Assembly: GCF_000237085.1 (NCBI RefSeq)
Contig: NC_016627.1
Location: 2,356,118-2,420,117 of the forward strand
Direction: 5' to 3'
DNA from: Acetivibrio clariflavus DSM 19732
Lineage (GTDB): Bacteria > Bacillota > Clostridia > Acetivibrionales > Acetivibrionaceae
Length of the DNA: 64,000 nucleotides
How positions within the stretch are numbered: the first letter of the stretch is position 1; every line of letters starts with the position of its first letter. The notes under the pieces were generated by a model. It made no database searches. It had not been told where the DNA came from and saw only the letters and a program-made list of their open reading frames with translations. Below are positions 8,543 to 17,543 of this stretch, one piece after another. The position numbers were made by a program, and so were the translations under genes.

Positions 8543-9091
8543 CTATTCAACCCTTGATTTATACCCGGTATATATATTTTCAACGGAAACTTTTACATCT
8601 GAAACATTGATACCGGAAGTTTCCTCAACAGCTTTTTTAACTTTTACCTGAAGTTCTTCCGATAGAGTTGGAATATGAGTTTCGGCTAAAACAATCACCT
8701 TAATAAATATTGAAACATCTTCTCCCAGCTTCCTTACATAAGCTTTTGTATCCTTTATACCGGTAATTTTTTTGGATGCCGATAATGCTATATTTTCAAT
8801 GGCATTAAGAGATATTCTGATTTCGCCAATATTGTTGGCCTTGCTGATAGATTTCTTTTCCCGCTCGCTTCTAACCCCGGAAAAAAGAAATATTATGCTC
8901 AGTGCAAAAAATATAAGTTCTATAATGAACATAATAATATTCGAAGCTCTGTTGGGTAATACAAACTCCGAAATATATTCCGTTGTACCGGTAAACAGTC
9001 GATGGTTTAGAGTCATGGCCATCAATATCACAGACACGACAGTAAGACAGAAAGCATAAATTGCCAAAATAGTCCTAAATAAGATATTCAT
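8543..9091 (-). CDS. amaP: Alkaline shock response membrane anchor protein AmaP
   Basis: 182 residues with two N-terminal membrane helices (about 7-28 and 50-72) followed by an Asp23-like cytoplasmic domain (ISLNAIENIALSASKKITGIKDTKAYVRKLGEDVSIFIKV and a C-terminal VSVENIY strand). AmaP anchors Asp23 to the membrane in Staphylococcus. Organisation with DUF2273 and Asp23 genes supports the call. Confidence 0.87.
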   Translation of the reverse strand: MNILFRTILAIYAFCLTVVSVILMAMTLNHRLFTGTTEYISEFVLPNRASNIIMFIIELIFFALSIIFLFSGVRSEREKKSISKANNIGEIRISLNAIENIALSASKKITGIKDTKAYVRKLGEDVSIFIKVIVLAETHIPTLSEELQVKVKKAVEETSGINVSDVKVSVENIYTGYKSRVE

Positions 9092-9332
9092 AAGTCACCT
9101 CTTTACACTTTTCTTTTGTCACACAAAATCCCATTACTAAAATTTTTAATAAAAAGCCAAACTTTTATACCCCATTTTTTAATGCATCTCCAAATATTTC
9201 AATTGCAAAAGCTTACAAAGATTCCCTTCACACTTTTATCCAAATTATATTATATTTTATTTTTATAAAAAAATAAACCCTACAAAGGGATTATTTCAAA
9301 ATACTATAACTTTTTCTATTTGTACAAGGCAT

Positions 9333-9737
9333 TTATTTTACCCGGGAAAGGTCATCGCTGATTTCTCTTCTGATTTCCTTCTCTATGTTTACACCTTGAA
9401 CATGGATATTTACTTCAACCACATTAAGTCCAGTCATAGTTTCTACAGCCTTTTTAACTTTCTCTTGTATATCCCATGACACATCGGGAATTCTGCATCC
9501 GTATTCAACAATAATATACAAATCTATCGCAGCTTCCTTTTCTCCGACTTCAACTTTTACTCCCTTTGATAAATTTTTACGTCCAAGGATTTCAGCAATT
9601 CCACCAGCGATACCACCGCTCATTCCTGCAACACCAGGTACATCCATAGCAGCGACTCCTGCAATGATGGCTACTACCTCTTCCGATATTTTAATGTTTC
9701 CTATCTCAATATTATTACCCTGGACATTCTCATCCAT
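9333..9737 (-). CDS. Asp23/Gls24 family envelope stress response protein
   Basis: 134 residues with the Asp23 core: IKISEEVVAIIAGVAAMDVPGVAGM (residues 17-41), a Gly/Ile loop, and VEVNIHVQGVNIEK near the C-terminus. The protein is cytoplasmic and partner of AmaP. About 240 nt separate it from amaP, with a pyrimidine/A-rich stretch but no clear terminator. In clostridia this gene usually sits between spoIIIAH and nusB, as here. Confidence 0.93.
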   Translation of the reverse strand: MDENVQGNNIEIGNIKISEEVVAIIAGVAAMDVPGVAGMSGGIAGGIAEILGRKNLSKGVKVEVGEKEAAIDLYIIVEYGCRIPDVSWDIQEKVKKAVETMTGLNVVEVNIHVQGVNIEKEIRREISDDLSRVK

Positions 9738-9884
9738 TTGGATTCCCTCCCCGCTGTATCACGTAAAAGCCCGATACAAAATATTATAACACTACAAATC
9801 AACGATATCAACAAATTGTATCTGTCAAACATAATAATCCAGCTATATTGGGCCTGTGTAAATCCTTTTAAAAACGATTTTATT

Positions 9885-10562
9885 CTAAAAAACAGTTCTT
9901 ACGTGAACATCAGATATTGCTACATTTGCCTGTCTTGATGCAATATCCGCAATCTGTGTTGCCTCAACATCGGTCAAACTCTGTGCCTTTACAACTATAT
10001 CAACACTTCCGTCATCAGCAATAAATACAACCACATCACTATACCCTTTCTCTTTTATAAGAGTTTCTATAGCCATTTCTTTTTCTGACTTGTCAATCAA
10101 CGCCAAAATTTTCTTATTGGCTTGAGCTTTAAGTTCTTTATCGGCATTGGGGTCTTTGGTAATTTGTTCAAGCTCATCTTTATTTTTACCCCTTGTTACG
10201 TCTTTATCCATTTTTGCCTGTGCAAAAAATTCATTGGCCTGTTTTGATGCCTGAACTTCCTTACCGGAATCTTTCTTCTCATCCTTTTTGTCCTCTTTTT
10301 TATCTTCTTTCTTGTTCTCTTTCTTATCTTCCTTTTTATTATCCTTCTTATCAGCATCTTCTGTCTTTTCAGCCACTTCGCTGCCTAAAGAATCACTGTT
10401 ATCTACATAAACTGCCTCACCAAGTCTGGGAGAATCGGTGTCTAACATTTCATTGCTTACCGATACACTGCTTTTTTTGTAACTGTATTGTAAATACCCT
10501 GCTATGACTATCATAAGAATCAGAGATAAAACAACAATTTGCTTTCTCTTAAATACTACCAT
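9885..10562 (-). CDS. spoIIIAH: Stage III sporulation protein AH
   Basis: About 225 residues. One N-terminal membrane helix (VVLSLILMIVIAGYLQYSY), a linker, and a C-terminal ring-building domain (EKEMAIETLIKEKGYSDVVVFI...) related to EscJ/PrgK. SpoIIIAH on the mother-cell side binds SpoIIQ of the forespore to form the feeding-tube channel. The linker at about residues 65-100 is almost entirely Lys/Asp/Glu (KKEDKKENKKEDKKEDKK), an unusually repetitive charged stretch. The ATG at 10562 is used because AAGGGGGA lies 7 nt upstream; the ATG at 10580 overlaps that site. Confidence 0.93.
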   Translation of the reverse strand: MVVFKRKQIVVLSLILMIVIAGYLQYSYKKSSVSVSNEMLDTDSPRLGEAVYVDNSDSLGSEVAEKTEDADKKDNKKEDKKENKKEDKKEDKKDEKKDSGKEVQASKQANEFFAQAKMDKDVTRGKNKDELEQITKDPNADKELKAQANKKILALIDKSEKEMAIETLIKEKGYSDVVVFIADDGSVDIVVKAQSLTDVEATQIADIASRQANVAISDVHVRTVF

Positions 10563-10664
10563 AGAATAATCCCCCTTCATTATTACTTTTTATAATATAT
10601 ATTGAATATATATTGCAAATTTGTCTTATTTATATCTTTTTTTGCAAATTTTTATTCAACTTTC

Positions 10665-11297
10665 TTATCCTCCTTTTCGTTCAAACACCTGTATTTTATG
10701 TACCGGTACATCAAGAAGAACTTTTACTGCGTTAATTAAACTTTCTTTAACCAAAGGATCATCAGCCCCCTCTGCTACTACCACCACCCCCTTAACTTCC
10801 GGCAGAAGTTCTTTTAAAATAATTGGTTTCTTTACACCGCTCCCGCTGTCCTCATAGGCAATCTGACTTTCGTAGGAACTTTGATTGATTTTTCTTGTAC
10901 CTCCGGTGCTATCCTTTTCTTCCGTTATTTCATCGCTTTTCTTAACATCCGAATAAGGTACAATTTCTCTGCCTGATGAATAGGTCACCAGTACATCAAC
11001 TTTTCCAACCCCGTTTATCTGTGAAAGAATCTCTTCTATGCTTTTTTGCAGATCTGTCTTTTCATCATTTACACCAATAACGGAAACTTCTTCTGCTTTC
11101 TCGTCAATATTATTCTCAGCTTTATTTGAAGCAATATTTTTATCTTTCTTTCCTTCTCCGTCAAATAGTGTGCTTCCGGCTATTATGATTATAATCCCGA
11201 TAATTATCAGAATTATAAGGTTTTCTCCCACTTTATTGTTCTTGTCATTCTTAAGCAGTTTTCTCAAATACTCCACAAGCTTTTTCAACTTATCCAT
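10665..11297 (-). CDS. spoIIIAG: Stage III sporulation protein AG
   Basis: 210 residues: an N-terminal membrane helix (LIILIIIGIIIIIAGSTLF), an acidic linker, and a periplasm-like ring domain with EEILSQINGVGKVDVLVTYSSGREI and KGVVVVAEGADDPLVKESLINAVKVLLDVPVHKIQVF. SpoIIIAG forms the large ring of the SpoIIIA-SpoIIQ channel. It lies 35 nt after spoIIIAF and 100 nt before spoIIIAH. Confidence 0.93.
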   Translation of the reverse strand: MDKLKKLVEYLRKLLKNDKNNKVGENLIILIIIGIIIIIAGSTLFDGEGKKDKNIASNKAENNIDEKAEEVSVIGVNDEKTDLQKSIEEILSQINGVGKVDVLVTYSSGREIVPYSDVKKSDEITEEKDSTGGTRKINQSSYESQIAYEDSGSGVKKPIILKELLPEVKGVVVVAEGADDPLVKESLINAVKVLLDVPVHKIQVFERKGG

Positions 11298-11332
11298 ATT
11301 GCCCTCCTTATTTTCTTCAATAGGTATTTTGC

Positions 11333-11968
11333 TTATGTGACAGAAATCACTATATTTTCCTTTTGTATGTTAAGCATGTTTTCAATCCTTTTTTCAATTT
11401 CTTTTCTAATCTCTTCGTCTATTTTTGTGTTTGTCCACTCTTCACTTTCTTGTTTTTTTTCTTTCCCTACTACTATTTTTACTTTGTCTATGCTCTTAAC
11501 TTTCTCAATACCCTTTGCTTTTTCATCCTCTTCCCCAAGTTTCAGTTCAAGGTAAATTCTTTTGACTTCCCCGAACTTTTCATCCGAATAATCGTCATTT
11601 ATAATTACATCTGCCTTGACATCCAATACACCTTTTACTTCTCTTACTAAACTTTCCACCTGACTTATAACCTTGTTTCTATACAAATCGGTAATCTGCC
11701 TTGTCTGTTCTTCTCTCAGCACCTGGCTGTTTGCCATTATCTCTTTTTTGTCTATGAAATTACTGCTTGACATCTGATATACCTCAAGGTCTATTCCCCT
11801 TTGCAGAAAACCAAGCACCGGATTTATCAAAGCAATCACAAGGATGAGTCCCGAAACCAGGTTTACCATTTTTTTCATTTTTTCCGACGGCAAAAGCATT
11901 TCCAAAAGAACTATAAAAATCACAAGAGCTGCAATATTCAGGCACCATTCTTTTAAAAACTCTATCAT
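11333..11968 (-). CDS. spoIIIAF: Stage III sporulation protein AF
   Basis: 211 residues with two N-terminal membrane helices (ALVIFIVLLEMLLP and LVSGLILVIALINPVLGF) and a C-terminal soluble domain with an RBM-like fold (VLDVKADVIINDDYSDEKFGEVKRIYLEL). It is a component of the SpoIIIA channel complex. It starts 4 nt after the spoIIIAE stop, which supports coupling. Confidence 0.92.
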   Translation of the reverse strand: MIEFLKEWCLNIAALVIFIVLLEMLLPSEKMKKMVNLVSGLILVIALINPVLGFLQRGIDLEVYQMSSSNFIDKKEIMANSQVLREEQTRQITDLYRNKVISQVESLVREVKGVLDVKADVIINDDYSDEKFGEVKRIYLELKLGEEDEKAKGIEKVKSIDKVKIVVGKEKKQESEEWTNTKIDEEIRKEIEKRIENMLNIQKENIVISVT

Positions 11969-11972
11969 TTCA

Positions 11973-13190
11973 TCACCTCATCATAGAGCTTAAATTGCCC
12001 GCAGTTACTAATGTAGCAACCGTTAAAAGGAACATAAAGGATACCGAAGCCACTATTCCAAAAATATAAGTTATGGAGCCGGCTACTTCCCCAATGCATT
12101 TTATAATCCTGTTTTCGGCCACCGGTTCTAAAAAGACGCAGGCCAACCGGTACACACCTATGATTGCTAACATTTTTAGCATGGGTATAAGGCTTACCGA
12201 TACTATGCCAATCATAATTGCAACCCCAACGGCGTTTTTTATAAGCAGGGTACATCCTATAACAGTGTCGGCTGCATCGGCAAGATATTTTCCCGCCACG
12301 GGTACAAATACACCTATTGCAAATTTGGCCGTCTTGCTTGTCACACCATCCACCACAGCACCTAAAGAGCCTTGAAGAGATACAACTGCGACAAATATAG
12401 TCAGTATAAACCCCAAAGACCAGGACGTGATATTTTTTAGCAAAGAAGCAAGCCTTGCAACCTGAATTTTATCCGATATATTGTTTACGATGGATATAAC
12501 CGTAGAAAGTACGATAAGCGGTACGAAAACGTTTTTGATTATGGCAGCGGTAAACTGTACAATGGCTATCAATACAGGATGTAAAACTCCGCCCGATGTG
12601 ATATTTCCTCCGGATATCAGCAAAGTTATAAGCACAGGTATTGAAGTATACATAAAGTTTACCATTGCATCAATTATTTGAATACCCGATTTGAGAGCAC
12701 TGTTAAAACTTATTAACAATACTGAAACCAGAACTATATAACATACATAGAAGGCAAGTTCTCCCACACTTTTACTCATAAAGGATGACTGGAGGTTGTT
12801 AAGAACTGCACAGATAATTGCCAATACTATTAATTTAATTAACAGGTCAATGTTTACATACACTTCTTTAAACAAATACAACAAAATTCTTTTAAATATA
12901 CTTGCAAAGTCAAATTTGAATTCTCCCTTAGTCAAATCCTTTATCAGTTTTTCCGGGTTGTAACCGGGCATTATTTCATAGAACTCTTCATTCATTGTTT
13001 TTTTGAGGTTTTCTCCAACCGATTTTACTTCATCGGTATCCATCTGCTGCTCAATTATCTCTTGTTCCATACCGGTTTCTTCAGCGTATATTCGACCGGG
13101 AAAAGCAACACAGAATACCGTTAGGAACATAAACAGACATATTAATTTTGAAAAGCCATAAATGAAAGTTCTTTTGTTTCCTCTACACAT
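11973..13190 (-). CDS. spoIIIAE: Stage III sporulation protein AE
   Basis: 405 residues: a signal peptide or first membrane helix (LICLFMFLTVFCVAFPG, cleaved near IYAEE), an acidic segment, then seven or so membrane helices with the family motif GGNITSGGVLHPV and GVTSKTAKFAIGVFVPVAGKYLADAADTVIGC. It is the polytopic core of the SpoIIIA complex that keeps the forespore fed. Length is typical. Confidence 0.94.
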   Translation of the reverse strand: MCRGNKRTFIYGFSKLICLFMFLTVFCVAFPGRIYAEETGMEQEIIEQQMDTDEVKSVGENLKKTMNEEFYEIMPGYNPEKLIKDLTKGEFKFDFASIFKRILLYLFKEVYVNIDLLIKLIVLAIICAVLNNLQSSFMSKSVGELAFYVCYIVLVSVLLISFNSALKSGIQIIDAMVNFMYTSIPVLITLLISGGNITSGGVLHPVLIAIVQFTAAIIKNVFVPLIVLSTVISIVNNISDKIQVARLASLLKNITSWSLGFILTIFVAVVSLQGSLGAVVDGVTSKTAKFAIGVFVPVAGKYLADAADTVIGCTLLIKNAVGVAIMIGIVSVSLIPMLKMLAIIGVYRLACVFLEPVAENRIIKCIGEVAGSITYIFGIVASVSFMFLLTVATLVTAGNLSSMMR

Positions 13191-13208
13191 TTTTTCCCCG
13201 TCCGTTCA

Positions 13209-13610
13209 TTAATTAGCGATAATTCTTACAATCAAGTCCATTAACGAAGTCAGTATCGGAACAGCCAAAACAATAATCACCACTTTGCCGGCCAATTCAA
13301 CCTTTGATGCAATTGCACTTTCCCCGGCATCTTTGCAGACCTCTGCACCAAATTCTGCAATATACGCTATTCCCACAATTTTAAGCAATGTTGAAATATA
13401 TACTGTATTTATATTAATTCTCTCGGCAAAGCTGTTAAGAAGTTCAATGACTGCAGAGATCTTGCCCAATATCATTGTGAAGACAATTATTCCTGCCGCA
13501 ATACTTATCTGTATTGCAATCTCTGGCCGTTGTGCTTTAATAACAGCTATTATTACAGTTGCCACAATTGCCAATCCAATTACCTGAACTATATCCACAA
13601 AAATCATCAT
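13209..13610 (-). CDS. spoIIIAD: Stage III sporulation protein AD
   Basis: About 133 residues with four membrane segments. The signature FAERININTVYISTLLKIVGIAYIAEFGAEVCKDAGESAIASKVELAGKV spans residues 60-110 and is shared with SpoIIIAC. The start is ambiguous: TTG at 13616, ATG at 13610 or 13607, since the only Shine-Dalgarno-like GAGG overlaps these codons. The gap to spoIIIAC is 2 nt. Confidence 0.92.
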   Translation of the reverse strand: MMIFVDIVQVIGLAIVATVIIAVIKAQRPEIAIQISIAAGIIVFTMILGKISAVIELLNSFAERININTVYISTLLKIVGIAYIAEFGAEVCKDAGESAIASKVELAGKVVIIVLAVPILTSLMDLIVRIIAN

Positions 13611-13618
13611 CCTCAAAT

Positions 13619-13813
13619 TTAGAAATGAAACAAAGTCTTTACGGTATCAAACAGATTTACTATTTCCTTTACTATCATCATAAGTACCACTATCAGACCT
13701 GCAAGGGTTGTCATCATTGCCTGCTCGTCTCTTCCCGATTTATTAAGCAAAGCGTTTAATACCGAAACCAATATTCCTATGGCAGCAATTTTAAAAATTA
13801 GTTCTATGTTCAT
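13619..13813 (-). CDS. spoIIIAC: Stage III sporulation protein AC
   Basis: A 64-residue, two-helix membrane protein (IELIFKIAAIGILVSVLNALLNKSGRDEQAMMTTLAGLIVVLMMIV) with the conserved KSGRDEQA loop between helices. It is a small subunit of the SpoIIIA complex. It follows spoIIIAB after a 185-nt gap holding a long inverted repeat. Confidence 0.94.
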   Translation of the reverse strand: MNIELIFKIAAIGILVSVLNALLNKSGRDEQAMMTTLAGLIVVLMMIVKEIVNLFDTVKTLFHF

Positions 13814-13892
13814 AATTGTTCTTTCTCCTCTTGTTCTTAAGAGCTATAGTAGTATTTATTTTTAGGAACAGTTTTTAATTTTGTTCCCTATT

Positions 13893-13950
13893 GGAATAAT
13901 GAAAACCGATTTGCATTCTTAAAGGAACAAATGGCTTTTTTCATTATTCC
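13893..13950. repeat. 13-bp inverted repeat in the spoIIIAB-spoIIIAC gap
   Basis: The arms 13893-13905 (GGAATAATGAAAA) and 13938-13950 are perfectly complementary with a 32-nt loop. A shorter GGAACA/TGTTCC pair lies just beside it at 13865-13887. A gap of this size inside an otherwise tight operon is unusual and may mark an RNA processing site or the scar of a small insertion. Confidence 0.6.
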
Positions 13951-13998
13951 CTTATAACTTCTCTGTACAAGTTATATATATTCAAATAATCTTTTCAT

Positions 13999-14514
13999 TT
14001 AGAACAATAAAATGATTATTGCCAGACCGCATAACACTCCGAGACTCTTAAACATCTTCTCATTCTTGCTTCTGAGTTCCTCCGCTTTTTGCTCCTGAAT
14101 TTTTAACTGATTTACGGTAAGACGTATATTCTTTATCTGTCCTTCCAAATCAGAGCTTCCGAGCATCTTGCCAAAGGAAATAATTATAGCTTCGTCCTCA
14201 GAATTTAAACTTGTCCCGGAAATATTTTCTTTCACAGCCTTTGTCCATGCTTCATCGGCACACAATCCCTCTTTCAGATTTTCCACCGCTGCTTCAAAAA
14301 AAACTGCCACGCTGCTGTCTGTACAACTGCTGACTTTTTGAAAAGCCTCCTGGAGCACATTGGACAAAAAACTTATTTCGTTTTCAAATATCTGAAGCAG
14401 CATTTGAAGAGTCTTCAGCTCTTGCGGTCTTTGGGCATAGGTTTGTGCATGGGAATATCCCAAAAGCGTGCAGGACACAAACACAATCAAACTGCCTACA
14501 ATTTTCAGCAGCAT
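13999..14514 (-). CDS. spoIIIAB: Stage III sporulation protein AB
   Basis: 171 residues with an N-terminal membrane helix (IVGSLIVFVSCTLLGYSHA), a helical middle similar to type II secretion GspF proteins (QELKTLQMLLQIFENEISFLSNVLQEAF) and a C-terminal helix (LGVLCGLAIIILLF). It overlaps the end of spoIIIAA by 10 nt. Confidence 0.93.
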   Translation of the reverse strand: MLLKIVGSLIVFVSCTLLGYSHAQTYAQRPQELKTLQMLLQIFENEISFLSNVLQEAFQKVSSCTDSSVAVFFEAAVENLKEGLCADEAWTKAVKENISGTSLNSEDEAIIISFGKMLGSSDLEGQIKNIRLTVNQLKIQEQKAEELRSKNEKMFKSLGVLCGLAIIILLF

Positions 14515-15527
14515 AACTTTTCTCTCCTATACAAAAACTTCATGCTGATTCCGTCGATAACTTCTTCAAGGGTTCCCGGCCCGTTTTTGCTGCTTAGCAC
14601 AACCAGCCTGTCAAACACCTTTTCTTCAAGCATGGAAAGTACTTCTTTTCTTAGTTTTAGTTGAGAAATACTGTATCCATGGGCAGTTGTAACTATTTTG
14701 ACCCCCGCATTAATCACCTGCATCAATGCTTCCTTGTCACCGCTGCTGCCTATTTCATCAGTTATTATTACATCTGGGGACATTGACCTTAACAGCATTG
14801 ACATTCCAAGCTGTTTAGGACAAGCATCCAATACATCGGTTCTAACTCCCACTTGTTTTTGAGGTGAACCCTTGAAACATGCAGCAATTTCAGACCTTTC
14901 ATCCACTATTCCCACTTTCAGACCCTTTAGCCCTATTTGAGCAACACCATCACTGATAGATCTTGCAATATCTCTAAGTATTGTAGTCTTTCCGCATTTT
15001 GGGGGCGATATGATGAGGGTATTGTAAATCTCGTTCTCTCCCTGAACTATGTACTTTAAAATTTCAGACGAGCACCCCCTTACTTCTCTTGACACTCTAA
15101 TATTAAGTCCGGAAATATCCTTTAAATTTTTTATTCCTGTCCCATCTAACACTGCTTTGCCGGTTATTCCAACTCTATGTCCGCCCCTTAGCGTTATATA
15201 CCCGTTCCGTATTTCATCCTGAAAGGCGTATATGGAATTTTCACTGATAAGTTCCAATGTTTTAACTATCTGTTCCTGACTTGCAAATACCGGATTTTCA
15301 GGTTTGGTTTTCAGTTCACCGGAAGTCTCTAAAAAAAAGCTTCCCATATGGTTCTGGATCATTACCGGTTTGTTCACCCTAAATCTTATTTCCTCGGTAC
15401 CCATCAAATCCTTTGCGGACATTCTCTTTATGGCATTTCTTAAATCCGGGGATATAAATCGCAATATATCCCTCTCAAAGTCATTAATTTCCTCCATTCT
15501 ATAGGCTTGCTTGTCATTGGTAATCAT
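14505..15527 (-). CDS. spoIIIAA: Stage III sporulation protein AA (secretion-type ATPase)
   Basis: About 340 residues. Walker A is SPPKCGKTTILRDIAR (near residue 175) and Walker B is VIITDEIG (near 255), in an AAA/VirB11-like ATPase that is thought to power assembly or transport of the SpoIIIA channel. The ATG at 15527 is chosen because AGGAGG lies 8 nt upstream; an ATG 8 codons earlier precedes that site. It is the first gene of the spoIIIA operon, with about 260 nt between it and uraA that include a terminator. Confidence 0.94.
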   Translation of the reverse strand: MITNDKQAYRMEEINDFERDILRFISPDLRNAIKRMSAKDLMGTEEIRFRVNKPVMIQNHMGSFFLETSGELKTKPENPVFASQEQIVKTLELISENSIYAFQDEIRNGYITLRGGHRVGITGKAVLDGTGIKNLKDISGLNIRVSREVRGCSSEILKYIVQGENEIYNTLIISPPKCGKTTILRDIARSISDGVAQIGLKGLKVGIVDERSEIAACFKGSPQKQVGVRTDVLDACPKQLGMSMLLRSMSPDVIITDEIGSSGDKEALMQVINAGVKIVTTAHGYSISQLKLRKEVLSMLEEKVFDRLVVLSSKNGPGTLEEVIDGISMKFLYRREKLCC

Positions 15528-15675
15528 AATATCTTCCTCCTGAAAAAGCATAATTTTATCCGATGTAGGAAATAAAAAAATTCTTACTTAATTTTTATTA
15601 AACTTTGTCCATTTCTATGACAAAAATATGTTTTTATTTCATCGAAAACAGCAAAAATGGCAGAAAGACGGGCAT

Positions 15676-15735
15676 AAAAAACCCTCAACCAAGTGATTAT
15701 TTAAGAATCAACTCACTTGCTGAGGGAAATTTTTT
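15676..15735 (-). terminator. Intrinsic terminator after the uracil permease gene
   Basis: CCCTCA...AAGTGATT near 15682-15698 pairs with AACTCACTTG.TGAGGG near 15710-15726. On the minus strand the stem is followed by a T-rich stretch, and A/T tracts flank both sides, so it may work in both directions. It separates uraA from spoIIIAA. Confidence 0.75.
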
Positions 15736-15790
15736 TCTTTTGCTTAAAGTAAACTCATATATTTTTCCTTAACCGGCTTGTTATGTTGAA

Positions 15791-17059
15791 TTATGCTTCC
15801 AGGTCGTTTGTAATCTTAAGTTTATCAAAGATAAAGAGTAGTATGGACAGAGCCATACCGACAATACAGGCAAGAACCATACCTTTAAGTTCTACCTGGC
15901 CTATTTTCAGAACAATTCCGGAAAGGCCGGTAACAAAAACAACGGAGGTCAGAATTAAATTTCGATTGCGACCGTAATCAACCCGACCGTCCACCAAAAC
16001 ACGTATACCCGATGCACCAATCATACCGTAAAGGAGAAATGAGATTCCCCCAATTACAGGATTAGGTATTGTTTGAATAAGAGCTGATATCGGTCCCACA
16101 ACAGAAGCGATTATGGAAAGCAACGCAGCACCGCCAATGACCCTTACGGAATACACCTTTGTCATCGCCATTACACCAATATTCTCTCCATAAGTAGTTG
16201 TAGGAACTGCTCCAACCAATCCCGACAGGGCTGTCGACAGTCCGTCGGCAAACATGGAACGATGAAGTCCGGGATCTTTCAGAAGGTCTCTTTCTACAAT
16301 TTTACTGGTTACAATCTGATGGCCAATATGTTCAGAGACCACAACAAGAATTACCGGAAATATCATAATAATTGCTTCAAGACTATAGCGCGGCAGCTGA
16401 AAATTAGGAATTACAAACAAGTCTGCCTTTAATGCCTCGGCTACAGTCTCAACTGTGATTAAACCTGTAAAAAGTGCTGTTGCATAGCCGGCAACAATGG
16501 CAATCAAAATAGGAATTACGGCAAAGAATTTACGGAACAAAACATTTCCCAATACGGCAAAAGCTAATGTAACAAGGAATACTATTACATTTTTCATATT
16601 AATCTGATCATCTAAAAGGCCGGCTGTATTGGCAGCCGAACTTGCCAATTCCAAGCCAATCAATGCAACAACTGGCCCCATGGCCGCTGCCGGAAGTACG
16701 ACATCAATCCAGTCCACTCCGAATTTGTAAATAATTAAAGCTATAATACAGAATGCAATGCCCACTACTACAAATCCTCCAAGAGCATACTGATATCCCC
16801 ATTTCGAGATAACAAGACCTGCCGGTGCAATAAAAGCAAAGCTGGATCCAAGATAAGCCGGTGCTTTGCCTTTTGTAATCAAAATAAACAACAGCGTTCC
16901 AATACCGTTCATAAGCAGAACAACCGATGGATTGATATTGAAGATAATGGGTACAAGAACCGATGCGCCGAACATTGCGAACATATGTTGAAGCGATAAC
17001 GGTATCATTAGTTTCATAGGTACCTTATCTTCCACCTGAATGATTTTTTTATTTTCCAA
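15791..17059 (-). CDS. uraA: Uracil/xanthine permease (NCS2 family)
   Basis: 422 residues with about 12-14 membrane helices. NCS2 signatures include PLSLQHMFAMFGASVLVP at the N-terminus, the half-helix motif FAFIAPAG near residue 75, VVSEHIGH near 240 and ALSGLVGAVPTTTYGENIGVMAMTKV near 285. It is a proton-coupled uracil importer by family. The GGAGGGC upstream is a good ribosome-binding site. No pyrimidine riboswitch or PyrR-type attenuator is visible; a 25-bp palindrome lies 70 nt upstream. Confidence 0.92.
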   Translation of the reverse strand: MENKKIIQVEDKVPMKLMIPLSLQHMFAMFGASVLVPIIFNINPSVVLLMNGIGTLLFILITKGKAPAYLGSSFAFIAPAGLVISKWGYQYALGGFVVVGIAFCIIALIIYKFGVDWIDVVLPAAAMGPVVALIGLELASSAANTAGLLDDQINMKNVIVFLVTLAFAVLGNVLFRKFFAVIPILIAIVAGYATALFTGLITVETVAEALKADLFVIPNFQLPRYSLEAIIMIFPVILVVVSEHIGHQIVTSKIVERDLLKDPGLHRSMFADGLSTALSGLVGAVPTTTYGENIGVMAMTKVYSVRVIGGAALLSIIASVVGPISALIQTIPNPVIGGISFLLYGMIGASGIRVLVDGRVDYGRNRNLILTSVVFVTGLSGIVLKIGQVELKGMVLACIVGMALSILLFIFDKLKITNDLEA

Positions 17060-17126
17060 GGTAAGCCCTCCTTAAATTTTATCTCGAGTAGTATAGCATA
17101 GTTATTGGCAGATTTCCACAAAAAAT

Positions 17127-17151
17127 TTGACATAAACTTAATTTATGTCAA
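17127..17151. promoter_or_regulatory. Perfect 25-bp palindromic operator-like site upstream of uraA
   Basis: TTGACATAAA and TTTATGTCAA form a perfect 10-bp inverted repeat with a 5-nt spacer. Dyad symmetry and spacing resemble a binding site for a dimeric regulator. The stretch 17060-17543 between uraA and the divergent sigma-fusion gene holds no gene; this palindrome and the promoter at 17497 are its visible elements. Confidence 0.6.
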
Positions 17152-17494
17152 TCTTCTGTACGATATTTATCAATAGTAATAAAATTCTTGCTGAATACTA
17201 TAATTTTATAAAAACAATCAGTTAATTCACAAAACAAAAATAATTCTATCCCCTGTCCATTGATTCTTATATTTTAGTAAACTGTAATCACAGTCTTAGT
17301 GTCGTTAATGACAAAAAGAATTATTCCTTTACATAAAACATGTCAAAGGATTGATTGAAAGCCTCTTAAGTGTATTTTTCCTATATTTAGACTTTGCCCG
17401 ATAATTTCTATCCTTTTAATCATAGAATATATACTTTTAGACAAAATCAAAAATTTTATAACAGCAAATATGTTTTTATTTTTTGCACCAATCT

Positions 17495-17502
17495 GATATA
17501 AT
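17495..17502 (+). promoter_or_regulatory. Extended -10 promoter of the SigI-RsgI fusion gene
   Basis: TGATATAAT (17494-17502) is an extended -10 with perfect TATAAT. No good -35 is visible. It lies 42 nt upstream of the ATG, with GGGAGCAGG as ribosome-binding site. This suggests housekeeping expression rather than sigma-I autoregulation. Confidence 0.45.
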
Positions 17503-17543
17503 TAACAGGGAAGTTTATAAATATTTATCAGGGAGCAGGTAAA

